64,000 bases of DNA, taken from Sporosarcina sp. NCCP-2222. Lineage in GTDB: Bacteria; Bacillota; Bacilli; Bacillales_A; Planococcaceae. The notes under the pieces were generated by a model. That model did not search any database and was not told where the DNA came from. It saw nothing but the letters and a program-made list of their open reading frames with translations. Both the position numbers and the translations under genes were made by a program. The DNA is taken from assembly GCF_023168145.1 (NCBI RefSeq), contig NZ_BQYK01000004.1, positions 297,723 through 361,722 of the forward strand. Reading direction: 5' to 3'. Of this stretch, positions 26,197-33,711 are shown piece after piece (positions within the stretch are counted from its first letter, which is position 1; the number at the start of each line of letters is the position of its first letter).

Positions 26197-26953
26197 CTTC
26201 CATTCCTCCAATAGTTGTCTGTTCTTTTGTTGTTTGCGGTACTACTACCTCATGCAGCATCTCGGTACTCGTGCAAAACTTCGAAGCGCTCCGCTGCTCA
26301 CATTCGAGCCCCTGCAAAATACGCGCCAGCCAAAGCGGCACACTATGCTCCACCTTCACTTCAAGTACGACGAGATCCGGATCAATAAAATGATCGCCGT
26401 ACGGTCCATGCTCCAGGGCTAAATCCTCTTTCCGGCAACGCAAATTAAAATCGAATGTCATTCTCAAATCTGCGTTGTCAACTCCATGTAGCGCATGCCG
26501 ATCGTAACTGACGACCATTTCCGGTTCTAGATGATAGAAACGCCGGAAATAATCAATTTCCTTTAGCACTTGGCCATTCGTCGATTCATAATCGGCCGGA
26601 TCTGGGTCCTTCTCGCCCAAATAACGGTATGCTTCCTGAAGAGGCATGAGCAAGCGTCTTTTATTCACAACCTTGTTGTGCTTCTGCTTCACTTCAAAAA
26701 ACGCAGTGCTCGACAGCGTTGCGTCGTCATACACCCGCAGCCGAAGCTTTTGACGATATTTCAGCTTGTTCTTCGTCTCGTAATAAATGGAATGCTCCCG
26801 GTTGTCGAAATACAAGCTCGTCACCGTATATCGCCCGTCCGTTCCATTCTTGTCATTCCGCATACGAGGACCCATCTCCTCAATGAGCTGCTCATACTGC
26901 TTGCGGGTAATCAAATACTTCTGTTCCTTGCGGCAGAAAATCTCAATTGCCAT
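26165..26953 (-). CDS. VTC-domain polyphosphate polymerase
   Basis: A 262-residue member of the VTC/CYTH-like tunnel-fold superfamily, which builds polyphosphate from ATP. Characteristic basic and acidic tunnel residues are visible: RKEQKYLITRKQYEQL, TSLYFDN, KLRLRVY, FEVKQKHNKVVNKRR and LVVLEVKVE. No SPX domain is present, as is usual for bacterial forms. GAAGGAGGCGG precedes the ATG at 26953. It forms a two-gene operon with DUF4956; a CotH kinase gene is 1.6 kb away, an association seen in other genomes. Confidence 0.85.
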   Translation of the reverse strand: MAIEIFCRKEQKYLITRKQYEQLIEEMGPRMRNDKNGTDGRYTVTSLYFDNREHSIYYETKNKLKYRQKLRLRVYDDATLSSTAFFEVKQKHNKVVNKRRLLMPLQEAYRYLGEKDPDPADYESTNGQVLKEIDYFRRFYHLEPEMVVSYDRHALHGVDNADLRMTFDFNLRCRKEDLALEHGPYGDHFIDPDLVVLEVKVEHSVPLWLARILQGLECEQRSASKFCTSTEMLHEVVVPQTTKEQTTIGGMEDESDQQLVFI

Positions 26954-27068
26954 GGAACCGCCTCCTTCTTTCAACAACCTCTCTTTTAAGTTCTTTTATC
27001 CTAATCCTTTCAAATTGGATCTTGCTGTGAACTAGATTAGAGATTGGTGAGAAAGGTTGGGCGAAATA

Positions 27069-27095
27069 AAAAAACGATTGCTGGTGAGCAATCGC
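27069..27095 (-). terminator. Rho-independent terminator
   Basis: CGATTGCT-CACC-AGCAATCG stem and a seven-T tail on the minus strand, after the dioxygenase gene. Confidence 0.88.
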
Positions 27096-27106
27096 CTTTC
27101 CTCTAT

Positions 27107-27949
27107 TTATTTTAATCGAAGAATCATCCCTGTTCCCGATGGATCAGCTGTCACGTAATGAGAGCCTGCTTGTTTGACTTCCTTATTCAACCCACGAATT
27201 TGATTCACCGCGTCATTCAAAGTCTGGTCGTCCGGATAGATGAGCGTAAACGAATGCAAGCCCGCACTGTTTTTTGAAGGCTGCGGCGCCCCCTTGCCAT
27301 TCCACGTGTTCAGGGCGATATGATGGTGATAGTTGCCCGTCGACATGAACACGGCATTCGGGTAATGGCTGACAGTCGCGAAGCCGAGCGCCCGGTAGAA
27401 CGCTTCCGCCTCCTCTACGTCCGCAACATGCAGGTGAATATGCCCCATGACAGTTCCAGCAGGAAGCCCCTCCCAAGGACCGTCCACTTCTGCCACAATG
27501 CTTTGAGCGTCGAGTGGATCTGTCGTCATGGAGACGAGTCCGTTGCCCCATTCCCATTCTGCCGGATCCCGGTCACAATAGATTTCGATGCCATTGCCAT
27601 CCGGGTCGGATAAATAGAGAGCTTCACTCACTTTATGGTCAGACGCGCCAAGCGGGATGCCGCAGTTAGATAAATGAATCAGTACTTTGCCAAGATCTGC
27701 ACGCGTCGGTAGCAGGAGTGCAAAATGGTACAACCCCGATTTGCGGGATTCCTTCGGCTTTACGCCTTCAGGTTGCTCAATGATCAACAGCGGTGTCGTT
27801 CCATCTGCTGTGAGGATAATGCTTGTTGGCCCCTGTTCCAAGACGTTGAACCCAATGACCTCCGTATAAAACTTGAGAGAGCGTTCCAAATCCGTTACGA
27901 ATAAATGCACTTCGCCTGTATATGTGAAAGGTGATATATGAAAGTTCAT
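27107..27949 (-). CDS. catE: Catechol-2,3-dioxygenase-like VOC enzyme (CatE-like)
   Basis: A 280-residue two-domain vicinal-oxygen-chelate protein, close in length and layout to Bacillus subtilis CatE, an iron-dependent ring-cleaving catechol 2,3-dioxygenase. Domain 1 covers about 8-125 (SLKFYTEVIGFNVLEQG ... SEALYLSDPDGNGIEIYCDR) and domain 2 about 165-280 (MGHIHLHVADVEEAEAFYRALGF ... NYHHHIALNTW). His residues of the metal site are visible in HIHLHV and HHHIALN. The ATG at 27949 sits 8 nt after GGAGG. Divergent from an HxlR repressor that probably controls it. Substrate range inferred from the family. Confidence 0.82.
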   Translation of the reverse strand: MNFHISPFTYTGEVHLFVTDLERSLKFYTEVIGFNVLEQGPTSIILTADGTTPLLIIEQPEGVKPKESRKSGLYHFALLLPTRADLGKVLIHLSNCGIPLGASDHKVSEALYLSDPDGNGIEIYCDRDPAEWEWGNGLVSMTTDPLDAQSIVAEVDGPWEGLPAGTVMGHIHLHVADVEEAEAFYRALGFATVSHYPNAVFMSTGNYHHHIALNTWNGKGAPQPSKNSAGLHSFTLIYPDDQTLNDAVNQIRGLNKEVKQAGSHYVTADPSGTGMILRLK

Positions 27950-27967
27950 TGTCAATTCCTCCAGGTA

Positions 27968-27988
27968 AGTTACTTACTTTATGTAACT
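27968..27988. promoter_or_regulatory. Probable CatR/YodB-type operator
   Basis: Inverted repeat AGTTAC-N9-GTAACT in the 102-bp divergent gap between the dioxygenase and HxlR genes, 19 bp before the dioxygenase start. Its TTAC/GTAA form resembles YodB/CatR boxes of B. subtilis. Confidence 0.6.
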
Positions 27989-28051
27989 AACTTTATATGA
28001 TATACTTATTATTGTCAACAAGATAAGAACTTATAGGAAAGGAACATACCT

Positions 28052-28357
28052 ATGAATGAATTTGAATTATGCCCTCGATTCGAAAAAGCAGTCGGGCTGT
28101 TGAGCCAGCGGTGGACAGCCTTAATTTTATACCAGCTGATGGCCGGTCCCCAGCGCTTCTGTACGATGACCGAGAAACTCGGCGTAAACGGCAAAACATT
28201 AACCGAGCGATTAAAAGAATTGGAGCAGCAAGGGTTTGTCATTCGCGCAGTCTATCCGGAGACTCCGGTACGGATTGAATATTCATTAACAGAAAAAGGG
28301 ATGGCTTTGACGCCGATTATGAAGGCAATTGAAGAATGGTCGCAGCAGTGGATGTAA
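28052..28357 (+). CDS. HxlR-family redox/quinone-sensing repressor (CatR/YodB-like)
   Basis: A 101-residue winged helix-turn-helix protein with the HxlR signature (CPRFEKAVGLLSQRWTALILYQLMAGPQRF ... LTERLKELEQQGFVIRAVYPETPVRIEYSLTEKG). Cys7 corresponds to the conserved N-terminal cysteine of YodB and CatR, which is oxidised or alkylated by quinones and diamide to derepress catE. AAAGGA lies 8 nt before the ATG. Divergent placement next to a CatE-like gene supports the same circuit here. Confidence 0.87.
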   Translation: MNEFELCPRFEKAVGLLSQRWTALILYQLMAGPQRFCTMTEKLGVNGKTLTERLKELEQQGFVIRAVYPETPVRIEYSLTEKGMALTPIMKAIEEWSQQWM

Positions 28358-28374
28358 CTTTGATAATTAAACTG

Positions 28375-28414
28375 AAGTACCCGAAATGGCCGCAATCGTT
28401 TGTTTCGGGTACTT
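28375..28414 (+). terminator. Strong hairpin after HxlR gene
   Basis: Perfect 12-bp stem AAGTACCCGAAA / TTTCGGGTACTT with a 16-nt loop, 17 bp past the stop codon. No T-run follows, so it may stabilise mRNA or terminate inefficiently. Confidence 0.6.
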
Positions 28415-28469
28415 GCCCACCAGAAACTGCTCTCAGTCTGCTCATTGAAGAAATTAAAAAGACACATAA

Positions 28470-28497
28470 AAAAAAGACTCCACTAGTGAAGTCTCGT
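28470..28497 (-). terminator. Rho-independent terminator of cotH
   Basis: On the minus strand AGACTTCAC-TA-GTGGAGTCT stem followed by eight T's, 13 bp past the cotH stop. Confidence 0.85.
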
Positions 28498-28510
28498 AAG
28501 CGTGAAGCAA

Positions 28511-29590
28511 TTAAAGAAATTGCAATTCTTTTTGGATATAGGCCGATCGAGCTTCGATAAATTTTAGAATATAGTCCGGCTCTTGATCAAAGCGATTCAA
28601 GCCTCTTTTTTTATAGGGGTCGAGTTGAACATGCGGCCGAATCTGCTCATGCATCGTTTGTATTTTAGGTTTTAAATAATCTACTGTAAATTGATTCTGT
28701 AAGATATTCACCATCAAGTCCTTATATTGGGTACGAAAAGTTTTACAATCGAGGATGCGGGCTGTCAATGTATTAAAACCTTCAATACGTAAATAATCAC
28801 TTTCCATCTCTTCCCCATTCACATCCCTGCCCCATGTTGCATCGTAATCCCAAGGAATGATTTCATATTGACCCGTCTGTCTGCGCTGATACAGCGCATA
28901 GTTATGAACAAAACCATCAAAGTTTTGTGTACATACAACCCCCGCAAGCCAGCGCAAATAAGCATCGATATTCACATACTTCATGATAGTCCCTTCAAAC
29001 TCATCCCGTGGAATGGTATTGATATGAATAATCGTTTCTCGCAAACAATCCTCATCTTCCTTTGTCCCGTGTATTTGCTCATATCCTTTTAATAGCGATT
29101 TTTTTACTTGCTTATCCAGGTCACTCACTAATGAAAAATTAGCATCCCCGTCCACCGCATAAAATATTGGCCCTTCCGGCAACTTTCGATTAGCGAGAAA
29201 GTTTTCGTCCACTGATTCCAATTCCAAATAGACACCTTCGTTTTTCCCATTTAGTTTTAAGGAAACAAAACGAGCTTGAGGCGCCAAGCAGCCGATGTCA
29301 TGAAAGAAGTCGAATGATAGTTTATTTCTTAACAACGAGGGATCCTTAAATTCCGCATTCAAATGAATAACTTTTGCGTTTCGAAACTTGGGAGGGCTGT
29401 AGAAGGATACTTGATAAGATTTCTTTTTGAAATCACGGATGTGGGATCCGCGATACGCAATATCCACTTCATACTTTTTCCCATTAATCGTTAGCTTGGC
29501 AGGGACAGAATCATCTATCCAAATATCTCTCCTCAATTCCATGATGTCTAGAGGGTGAATAAATAGCTGGTATTCCTGTAACTTCTCGAT
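28511..29590 (-). CDS. cotH: Spore coat protein kinase CotH, probable AUC start codon
   Basis: An atypical protein kinase of the spore-coat CotH family; in B. subtilis it phosphorylates CotG and CotB during coat assembly. The core is clear: AYRGSHIRDFKKKSYQVSFY, HLNAEFKDPSLLRNKLSFDFF, NGKNEGVYLELESVDENFL, YVNIDAYLRWLAGVV, NFDGFVHNYALY and IIPWDYDATWGRD, whose Asp residues bind metal. The first in-frame ATG (29542) has no ribosome site and starts inside the conserved N-terminal strand; upstream codons read IEKLQEYQLFIHPLDI, matching the CotH N-terminus. AAAGGAG ends 8 nt before an ATC at 29590, itself right after a TAG. Starting there gives 359 residues, close to the usual 362. Divergent from a CotG-like gene. 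Confidence 0.85.
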   Translation of the reverse strand: MEKLQEYQLFIHPLDIMELRRDIWIDDSVPAKLTINGKKYEVDIAYRGSHIRDFKKKSYQVSFYSPPKFRNAKVIHLNAEFKDPSLLRNKLSFDFFHDIGCLAPQARFVSLKLNGKNEGVYLELESVDENFLANRKLPEGPIFYAVDGDANFSLVSDLDKQVKKSLLKGYEQIHGTKEDEDCLRETIIHINTIPRDEFEGTIMKYVNIDAYLRWLAGVVCTQNFDGFVHNYALYQRRQTGQYEIIPWDYDATWGRDVNGEEMESDYLRIEGFNTLTARILDCKTFRTQYKDLMVNILQNQFTVDYLKPKIQTMHEQIRPHVQLDPYKKRGLNRFDQEPDYILKFIEARSAYIQKELQFL

Positions 29591-29617
29591 CTACACCACT
29601 CCTTTGCTCGTTATTCC

Positions 29618-29645
29618 ATTTCTATGCTGAATTGATGATAAGGTG
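29618..29645 (-). promoter_or_regulatory. Possible sigma-K promoter of cotH
   Basis: On the minus strand CACC, 16 bp, then CATAGAAAT, close to the mother-cell sigma-K pattern (AC at -35, CATANNNTA at -10) but with the last two -10 bases differing. Placed 28 bp before the proposed start codon. Confidence 0.3.
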
Positions 29646-29764
29646 TGCACTTCACTCTGTTCCCTCCAAAAAACGAGCGTATGGTAGATAGGAGGGCGGA
29701 ATGCGTTCAAAGCTATAGTTTTTGCGTGTTTCACCTCAGCCAAGCGGGAAGGGGGTGTTGATAT

Positions 29765-30400
29765 ATGTCACTCTTTTTTGAGGAAGAAATTCGAAGAGCC
29801 ATGGGAAGAGCAAATCAACTGGGATTGAATGACTTTATGTTTCAGGATCCTACGAGTAACCGGCACCGTACAAGCAGACGACGTCGCACGTCTCGAAAAA
29901 ATCGCAGAACAAGCCGAGTTCGTCGCACATCTCGATTTGGATGCTGTGGGCAAAGAGTAAGAGCTACATCCAGGAATCAACGGCGCACAAGCAGAATGCG
30001 TGTCACTTCACGGAACCGTCGCCGCACGAGCAGAATGCGCGTCACTTCTCGGAACCGTCGCCGCACAAGCAGAATGCGCGTCACTTCTCGGAACCGCCGC
30101 CGCACAAGCAGAATGCGCGTCAATTCACGGAACCGTCGCCGCACGAGCAGGATGCGCGTCACTTCTCGAAACCGTCGCCGCACAAGCAGAATGCGCGTCA
30201 CTTCTCGAAACCGTCGCCGCACAAGCAGGATGAATGTCACATCTCGAGCAAGATGTTGCGGACAAAGAAGAAGAGTCAGAGTTACATCAAGAAGGCGTAT
30301 AACCTCTAGTAATCATCAACTTACAAACAGAAGTAATGAAAACTTCAACATACGACCTAATTGCAGAAACCGAGCCACTTGTCGCAATCGATGGTTTTAA
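29765..30400 (+). CDS. CotG-like Arg/Ser/Thr-rich repeat protein (probable spore coat, CotH substrate)
   Basis: A 211-residue extremely basic protein. Residues 73-163 are seven copies of a 13-residue repeat RRTSRMRVTSRNR, encoded by near-identical 39-bp DNA repeats; the block is flanked on both sides by a CCGQR motif (60-64 and 164-168), and the C-terminus carries two more Cys in CRNR contexts. The N-terminus (FFEEEIRRAMGRANQLG) is amphipathic. AAGGGGGTG precedes the ATG. It is divergent from cotH, exactly as cotG is from cotH in B. subtilis; CotG also is a basic, Ser-rich tandem-repeat protein phosphorylated by CotH. Sequence identity to CotG is not evident, so the assignment rests on composition and position. 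Confidence 0.7.
   Translation: MSLFFEEEIRRAMGRANQLGLNDFMFQDPTSNRHRTSRRRRTSRKNRRTSRVRRTSRFGCCGQRVRATSRNQRRTSRMRVTSRNRRRTSRMRVTSRNRRRTSRMRVTSRNRRRTSRMRVNSRNRRRTSRMRVTSRNRRRTSRMRVTSRNRRRTSRMNVTSRARCCGQRRRVRVTSRRRITSSNHQLTNRSNENFNIRPNCRNRATCRNRWF
29981..30253 (+). repeat. Seven 39-bp coding tandem repeats
   Basis: In-frame repeats of 39 bp encoding 13 residues each inside the CotG-like gene; copies differ by only a few bases, so copy number is likely to vary between strains. Confidence 0.85.
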
Positions 30401-30449
30401 TCATTATATAGTTTTAAAGCATAGCAATAATAAGTTGCTTAGCCCCCCC

Positions 30450-30501
30450 AATCCGGATATTGGACAAATGAGTGAAACATTGTCCTTTCCGGTTTTTTTG
30501 T
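30450..30501 (+). terminator. Rho-independent terminator of CotG-like gene
   Basis: CCGG-atatt-GGACAA ... TTGTCC-ttt-CCGG interrupted stem followed by seven T's, 50 bp past the stop. Confidence 0.7.
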
Positions 30502-30609
30502 GTGTTTAATCATCTCAAAGACAATATGGAAAATATAGTATATAATCATATGTAGTGATATAGGACGAAATGAATACGAAGAAAACTGCTACTATATGGA
30601 GTGAGTAGA

Positions 30610-30849
30610 TTGAATAGCCAATCGTTTTTAATCGGTTTTATTCTTGCTTATGTATGTCTCTGTATTCCATCTATGTTAGGCATAATTATTTGCTGGGCTC
30701 CAGAAGTTACGTTTTTGCAGAAAATCAAAGGGTATGTGGTTACGATGCTCCTTGATAATTTTGTGAATAAATTTTCCTTTTCTATCCTCTGGGGTATGAT
30801 TTGCAGTTTTATATTTTCACGCTACAGGCGCAATCAGTTGAGTTATTAG
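30610..30849 (+). CDS. Small membrane protein
   Basis: A 79-residue protein with two predicted helices (about 6-30 and 45-70) and a basic C-terminus SRYRRNQLSY. The TTG at 30610 is the start because GGAGTGAG lies 5-8 nt upstream. No family recognised. Monocistronic; a terminator overlaps its end. Function unknown. Confidence 0.5.
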   Translation: MNSQSFLIGFILAYVCLCIPSMLGIIICWAPEVTFLQKIKGYVVTMLLDNFVNKFSFSILWGMICSFIFSRYRRNQLSY

Positions 30850-30880
30850 AAAAAGACCGATCACGCAATCGGTCTTTTTC
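30850..30880. terminator. Bidirectional terminator
   Basis: AAAAAGACCGAT / ATCGGTCTTTTT stem between two convergent genes. Confidence 0.85.
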
Positions 30881-30884
30881 TCTT

Positions 30885-31382
30885 TTACGATTTTACTTGG
30901 AAGTACCCTCTGCAAAAAACGGAGTTCTTTGGTTTAATTGCAATCAAAACGGAATTATAAATGTCTGCAGCGGAAATGATGGCGTTGATCCAGCTAACAA
31001 ATAATAGGATGGATTTCAAATCCTCCGATACATAGAACGACAAAACGGCAGGCACGATCGTCAATCCAATAAAGGGCAAGGTCATAAATATCCAAAATCT
31101 CGGCTTGGATAGAACGGCATTGGTATGCAGCCAAAAAAATATGCCGCTAAATGTTAAGCTTATGTCCCCTTCTTTGTATACGACCAAGATGTGCAGACAT
31201 TCGTGGATGATGAAGACAAGGATGCTTATGGCAATGAGAAAGTAGATCTTCTGATGAGTGAATTGTGCTCCAAAAAAATTCGGTAATAAAAATAGGATGA
31301 CCTGAAGCAGATAGACAAACTTCATATAATGTTTTCGATACCAATCGTTTTGAATGAAAGGAGTCCATTCTGCCAAATTCAT
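30885..31382 (-). CDS. DUF3267-type putative membrane metalloprotease
   Basis: A 165-residue membrane protein with four to five predicted helices. HECLH (about residues 60-64) matches the HExxH zinc motif of DUF3267 proteins, which resemble site-2-type intramembrane proteases in miniature. A short cytoplasmic N-terminus and a basic tail flank the core. No ribosome site is obvious before the ATG, so the start is uncertain. Substrate unknown. Confidence 0.7.
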   Translation of the reverse strand: MNLAEWTPFIQNDWYRKHYMKFVYLLQVILFLLPNFFGAQFTHQKIYFLIAISILVFIIHECLHILVVYKEGDISLTFSGIFFWLHTNAVLSKPRFWIFMTLPFIGLTIVPAVLSFYVSEDLKSILLFVSWINAIISAADIYNSVLIAIKPKNSVFCRGYFQVKS

Positions 31383-31436
31383 ATGTATGTGTGGTAAGTG
31401 ACGAAACCATATGATGAAAGCAATCTTCCCCTCTCT

Positions 31437-31955
31437 TTAGTGTACAGTCGCGTTTTTCAAGTATTCCTCAATTTGCTTGGAGGAATGTAGATAATAGACT
31501 GTTTTCCCCTCGGCTGTATAACGCTCCAAGCGCTCTTTCATTTTCTTTTTCCGCCTGCTGTAGGTCGTTAGGATAAAGCGGAGAAAAGGCCAGTCAATCT
31601 TTTCTGGACAACCCTCCGTCAAATCATCGCGTGTTTTGCCATGAAATTGAATACGTCGCTTGAGGACTCTATACAGGCATACATATAGTGGAAGTTCTAA
31701 ATATATGACCGTGTCTGCATGTGGCTCACGAATAGAAAACGTGGAAGTGTAGTTTCCTTCGATGATCCACCGTTCCCTTTGGACAACTTGCTCTTGAGCT
31801 TGCGAAAATTCTGCGGCCGGAGTTTCCTTCCATCCCGGCTGCCAATAAAGACGATCCAGATGCGTCACTTCAATCCCCAACTTTTCGCTGATCCTTCTGG
31901 CAAAAGTGGATTTACCGACACCCGCTGAAACACCGATTACCATGACACGCTTCAT
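31437..31955 (-). CDS. P-loop kinase, FlaR/topology-modulation-type
   Basis: A 172-residue P-loop NTPase: GVSAGVGKSTFARRIS (Walker A), THLDRLYWQPGW and RWIIEGNYTSTF, the pattern of the adenylate-kinase-related 'DNA topology modulation protein' family, whose true substrate is unproven. The second half is very basic (RRKKKMKERLERY). GGAAGGGG lies before the ATG, which overlaps the stop of the upstream nucleotidyltransferase by 4 nt (ATGA), so the two are cotranslated. Confidence 0.8.
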   Translation of the reverse strand: MKRVMVIGVSAGVGKSTFARRISEKLGIEVTHLDRLYWQPGWKETPAAEFSQAQEQVVQRERWIIEGNYTSTFSIREPHADTVIYLELPLYVCLYRVLKRRIQFHGKTRDDLTEGCPEKIDWPFLRFILTTYSRRKKKMKERLERYTAEGKTVYYLHSSKQIEEYLKNATVH

Positions 31956-32527
31956 TTTATTTCCCCTTCCATTCGGGAAATCCATTCATGGCCTGGCGTA
32001 TGGGTTTGCAAAGCGTCATACAGCCACTTTTTATCCTGCTCTCCCAGCAAAGGGTAGGCATTTTGAAAATCCAATGTATCTTTTGGCCTTGTCCCTTTCG
32101 CTTTGTAGAGTAGCACAATTGCCGGATGTAAATAGGGCAGGCCTTCTTTTGTCTTTAGAAACAAGGAAGACGCCGGAAAGGTAATTGTCGGATCTCTGCG
32201 AAACACCCACTCTTCAGCGATAATTTCATTTAAGAGAATCTCCAGTTCAGCATTCGTATCCCTACGTACTGCATGCAATTCATGGATTGGAAGTTCGAGC
32301 TGTTCCCCCTCCCATTCTTGAAATTTTCCCTTTACCACTTTTCGGAACGACCAGTCGGCAAGTACAGTTTTCAGTGCGTGTTGATCCGACCGTAGAACTG
32401 CCACTTCGACGTCCGAATGATCTCTCGTATTTCTGCCGACAAATAGGTCAATCGCCCACCCGCCTGCAATTCCCCAAGGTCGATTGTACCTCTGGAACCA
32501 TTTTTTATTTTCTTCAATAAATTGCAC
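31952..32527 (-). CDS. Nucleotidyltransferase-fold protein (AadA/LinB-like)
   Basis: About 191 residues. GIAGGWAIDLFVGRNTRDHSDVEVAVLRSD (about 20-50) is the GG...DxE/D metal motif of the nucleotidyltransferase fold used by aminoglycoside and lincosamide adenylyltransferases and by related uncharacterised proteins. The C-terminal half (LHPAIVLLYKAKGTRPKDTLDFQNAYPLLG) matches the same 'aminoglycoside-2-adenylyltransferase-like' group. The GTG at 32527 is preferred after the AGGGGGG site; earlier TTGs lie within or before it. Resistance function is possible but not shown. Confidence 0.72.
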   Translation of the reverse strand: MQFIEENKKWFQRYNRPWGIAGGWAIDLFVGRNTRDHSDVEVAVLRSDQHALKTVLADWSFRKVVKGKFQEWEGEQLELPIHELHAVRRDTNAELEILLNEIIAEEWVFRRDPTITFPASSLFLKTKEGLPYLHPAIVLLYKAKGTRPKDTLDFQNAYPLLGEQDKKWLYDALQTHTPGHEWISRMEGEIK

Positions 32528-32693
32528 AGTCTCCCCCCTCAAACCAGCCAACTAAGGGGCGACAGCTTGCCACCCCTTTCTATCGGAATCATCATTGTAC
32601 TGAATTTTTCGTCTCTCAACAACCAGATATCATACTGTAACAGGCTTCATTACAAAAGATTTCACATCAATAGTTACAAATCAAACCGGATTC

Positions 32694-32716
32694 CACACTT
32701 CGATAAGCGTTGAAAT
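32694..32716. promoter_or_regulatory. Operator-like site upstream of DMT exporter
   Basis: ACACTTCGAT-AAGC-GTTGAA with the same spacing as the palindrome before the ArsR-type regulator at 34425-34448; a TATAAT at 32727-32732 follows, so a bound repressor would block the promoter. Confidence 0.55.
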
Positions 32717-32774
32717 AACCTAGCACTATAATATAAAAAGATGATTCATCAAAAAATTGTTGGGAGACGAACGA

Positions 32775-33665
32775 ATGAAAACAATCAAATTTACAGTGCT
32801 AACTATTTTTACAACCTTTTTAATGGGTTCTTCTTTTGCTGTCGTTAAATTAGGATTGCCTTACTCCTCACCATTGCTGCTGGCAGCACTCCGCTTTATA
32901 CTGGCCGGGATCCTCATGGGTGCAATAGTGATAAAGTTGAAGAGGCCCCATCCAACATCCGGAATAAACTGGCTCAAATTGTTCTGTATTGGTTCACTTC
33001 AAACAGCAGGCGTAATGGGATGCATCTTCCTAAGTTTGCGCACCATCTCAGCAAGTGAATCTTCCATTCTTACATTCACCAATCCATTACTTGTTGTAGT
33101 GTTCGGCACCCTATTTTTTAAAACGCGCTACAAATTTTATCAGTGGATTGGCGTTCTTCTAGGGATGATAGGTGTCATCATCACCATGGGAGCCCAAATT
33201 AAATTTGAGGTTGGAATAGTCTTCGGTTTTCTTTCAGCTGTATTTTGGGCATTAGCGACATTATTAGTGAAACAGTGGGGTGACGTTTTCGATACGTGGG
33301 TCTTATCCGCTTATCAAATGCTGTTCGGTGGTGTGCTGCTTTTAGTTGGCAGTTTTCTATTTGAGCAACCATTTTTCCATTTGAATGCTCATTCCATCCT
33401 CCTCTTGTTATGGTTAAGTATCATGTCATCTATCTTGCAATTTGCTGTGTGGTATTATTTGTTGTCAACGAGTGATCCCGGAAAAACAAGCGCCTACTTG
33501 TTTCTAGCTCCTTTCTTCGGCGTCATATCCGGTTGGTTTTTACTGGGTGAACGTTTATACCCTTCACTCCTAGCGGGTGGCCTGTTTATCATAGTCGGCA
33601 TTTATCTTGTCAATCGAACTTTCCAGACGAAACGTGAATATCAAGGGATAGTAAATAAAAGTTAA
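32775..33665 (+). CDS. EamA/DMT-superfamily exporter
   Basis: A 296-residue ten-helix membrane protein with two EamA repeats (SSFAVVKLGLPYSSPLLLAALRFILAG and LSAVFWALATLLVKQWGDVFDTWVLSAYQMLFGG) typical of RhaT/YdcZ-like metabolite exporters. GGGAG lies before the ATG at 32775. It shares an operator-like sequence with the convergent ArsR-type regulator gene directly downstream, which likely represses it. Substrate unknown. Confidence 0.87.
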   Translation: MKTIKFTVLTIFTTFLMGSSFAVVKLGLPYSSPLLLAALRFILAGILMGAIVIKLKRPHPTSGINWLKLFCIGSLQTAGVMGCIFLSLRTISASESSILTFTNPLLVVVFGTLFFKTRYKFYQWIGVLLGMIGVIITMGAQIKFEVGIVFGFLSAVFWALATLLVKQWGDVFDTWVLSAYQMLFGGVLLLVGSFLFEQPFFHLNAHSILLLLWLSIMSSILQFAVWYYLLSTSDPGKTSAYLFLAPFFGVISGWFLLGERLYPSLLAGGLFIIVGIYLVNRTFQTKREYQGIVNKS

Positions 33666-33671
33666 ATGACG

Positions 33672-33706
33672 AAAAAAGAAGCCTTCTTTATGGGAACGGC
33701 TTCTTT
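33672..33706. terminator. Bidirectional terminator
   Basis: AAGAAGCC / GGCTTCTT stem between the convergent exporter and regulator genes, with T-runs on the minus strand. Confidence 0.7.
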
Positions 33707-33711
33707 CGTGT

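Noticed and set aside
28336-28560. 74-codon plus-strand frame between hxlR and cotH
   Set aside because: Overlaps the HxlR gene end and two hairpins, no ribosome site.
29941-30309. Alternative plus- and minus-strand frames across the CotG-like gene
   Set aside because: The 39-bp repeats are a multiple of three, so all frames stay open; only the frame at 29765 has a ribosome site and a plausible N-terminus.
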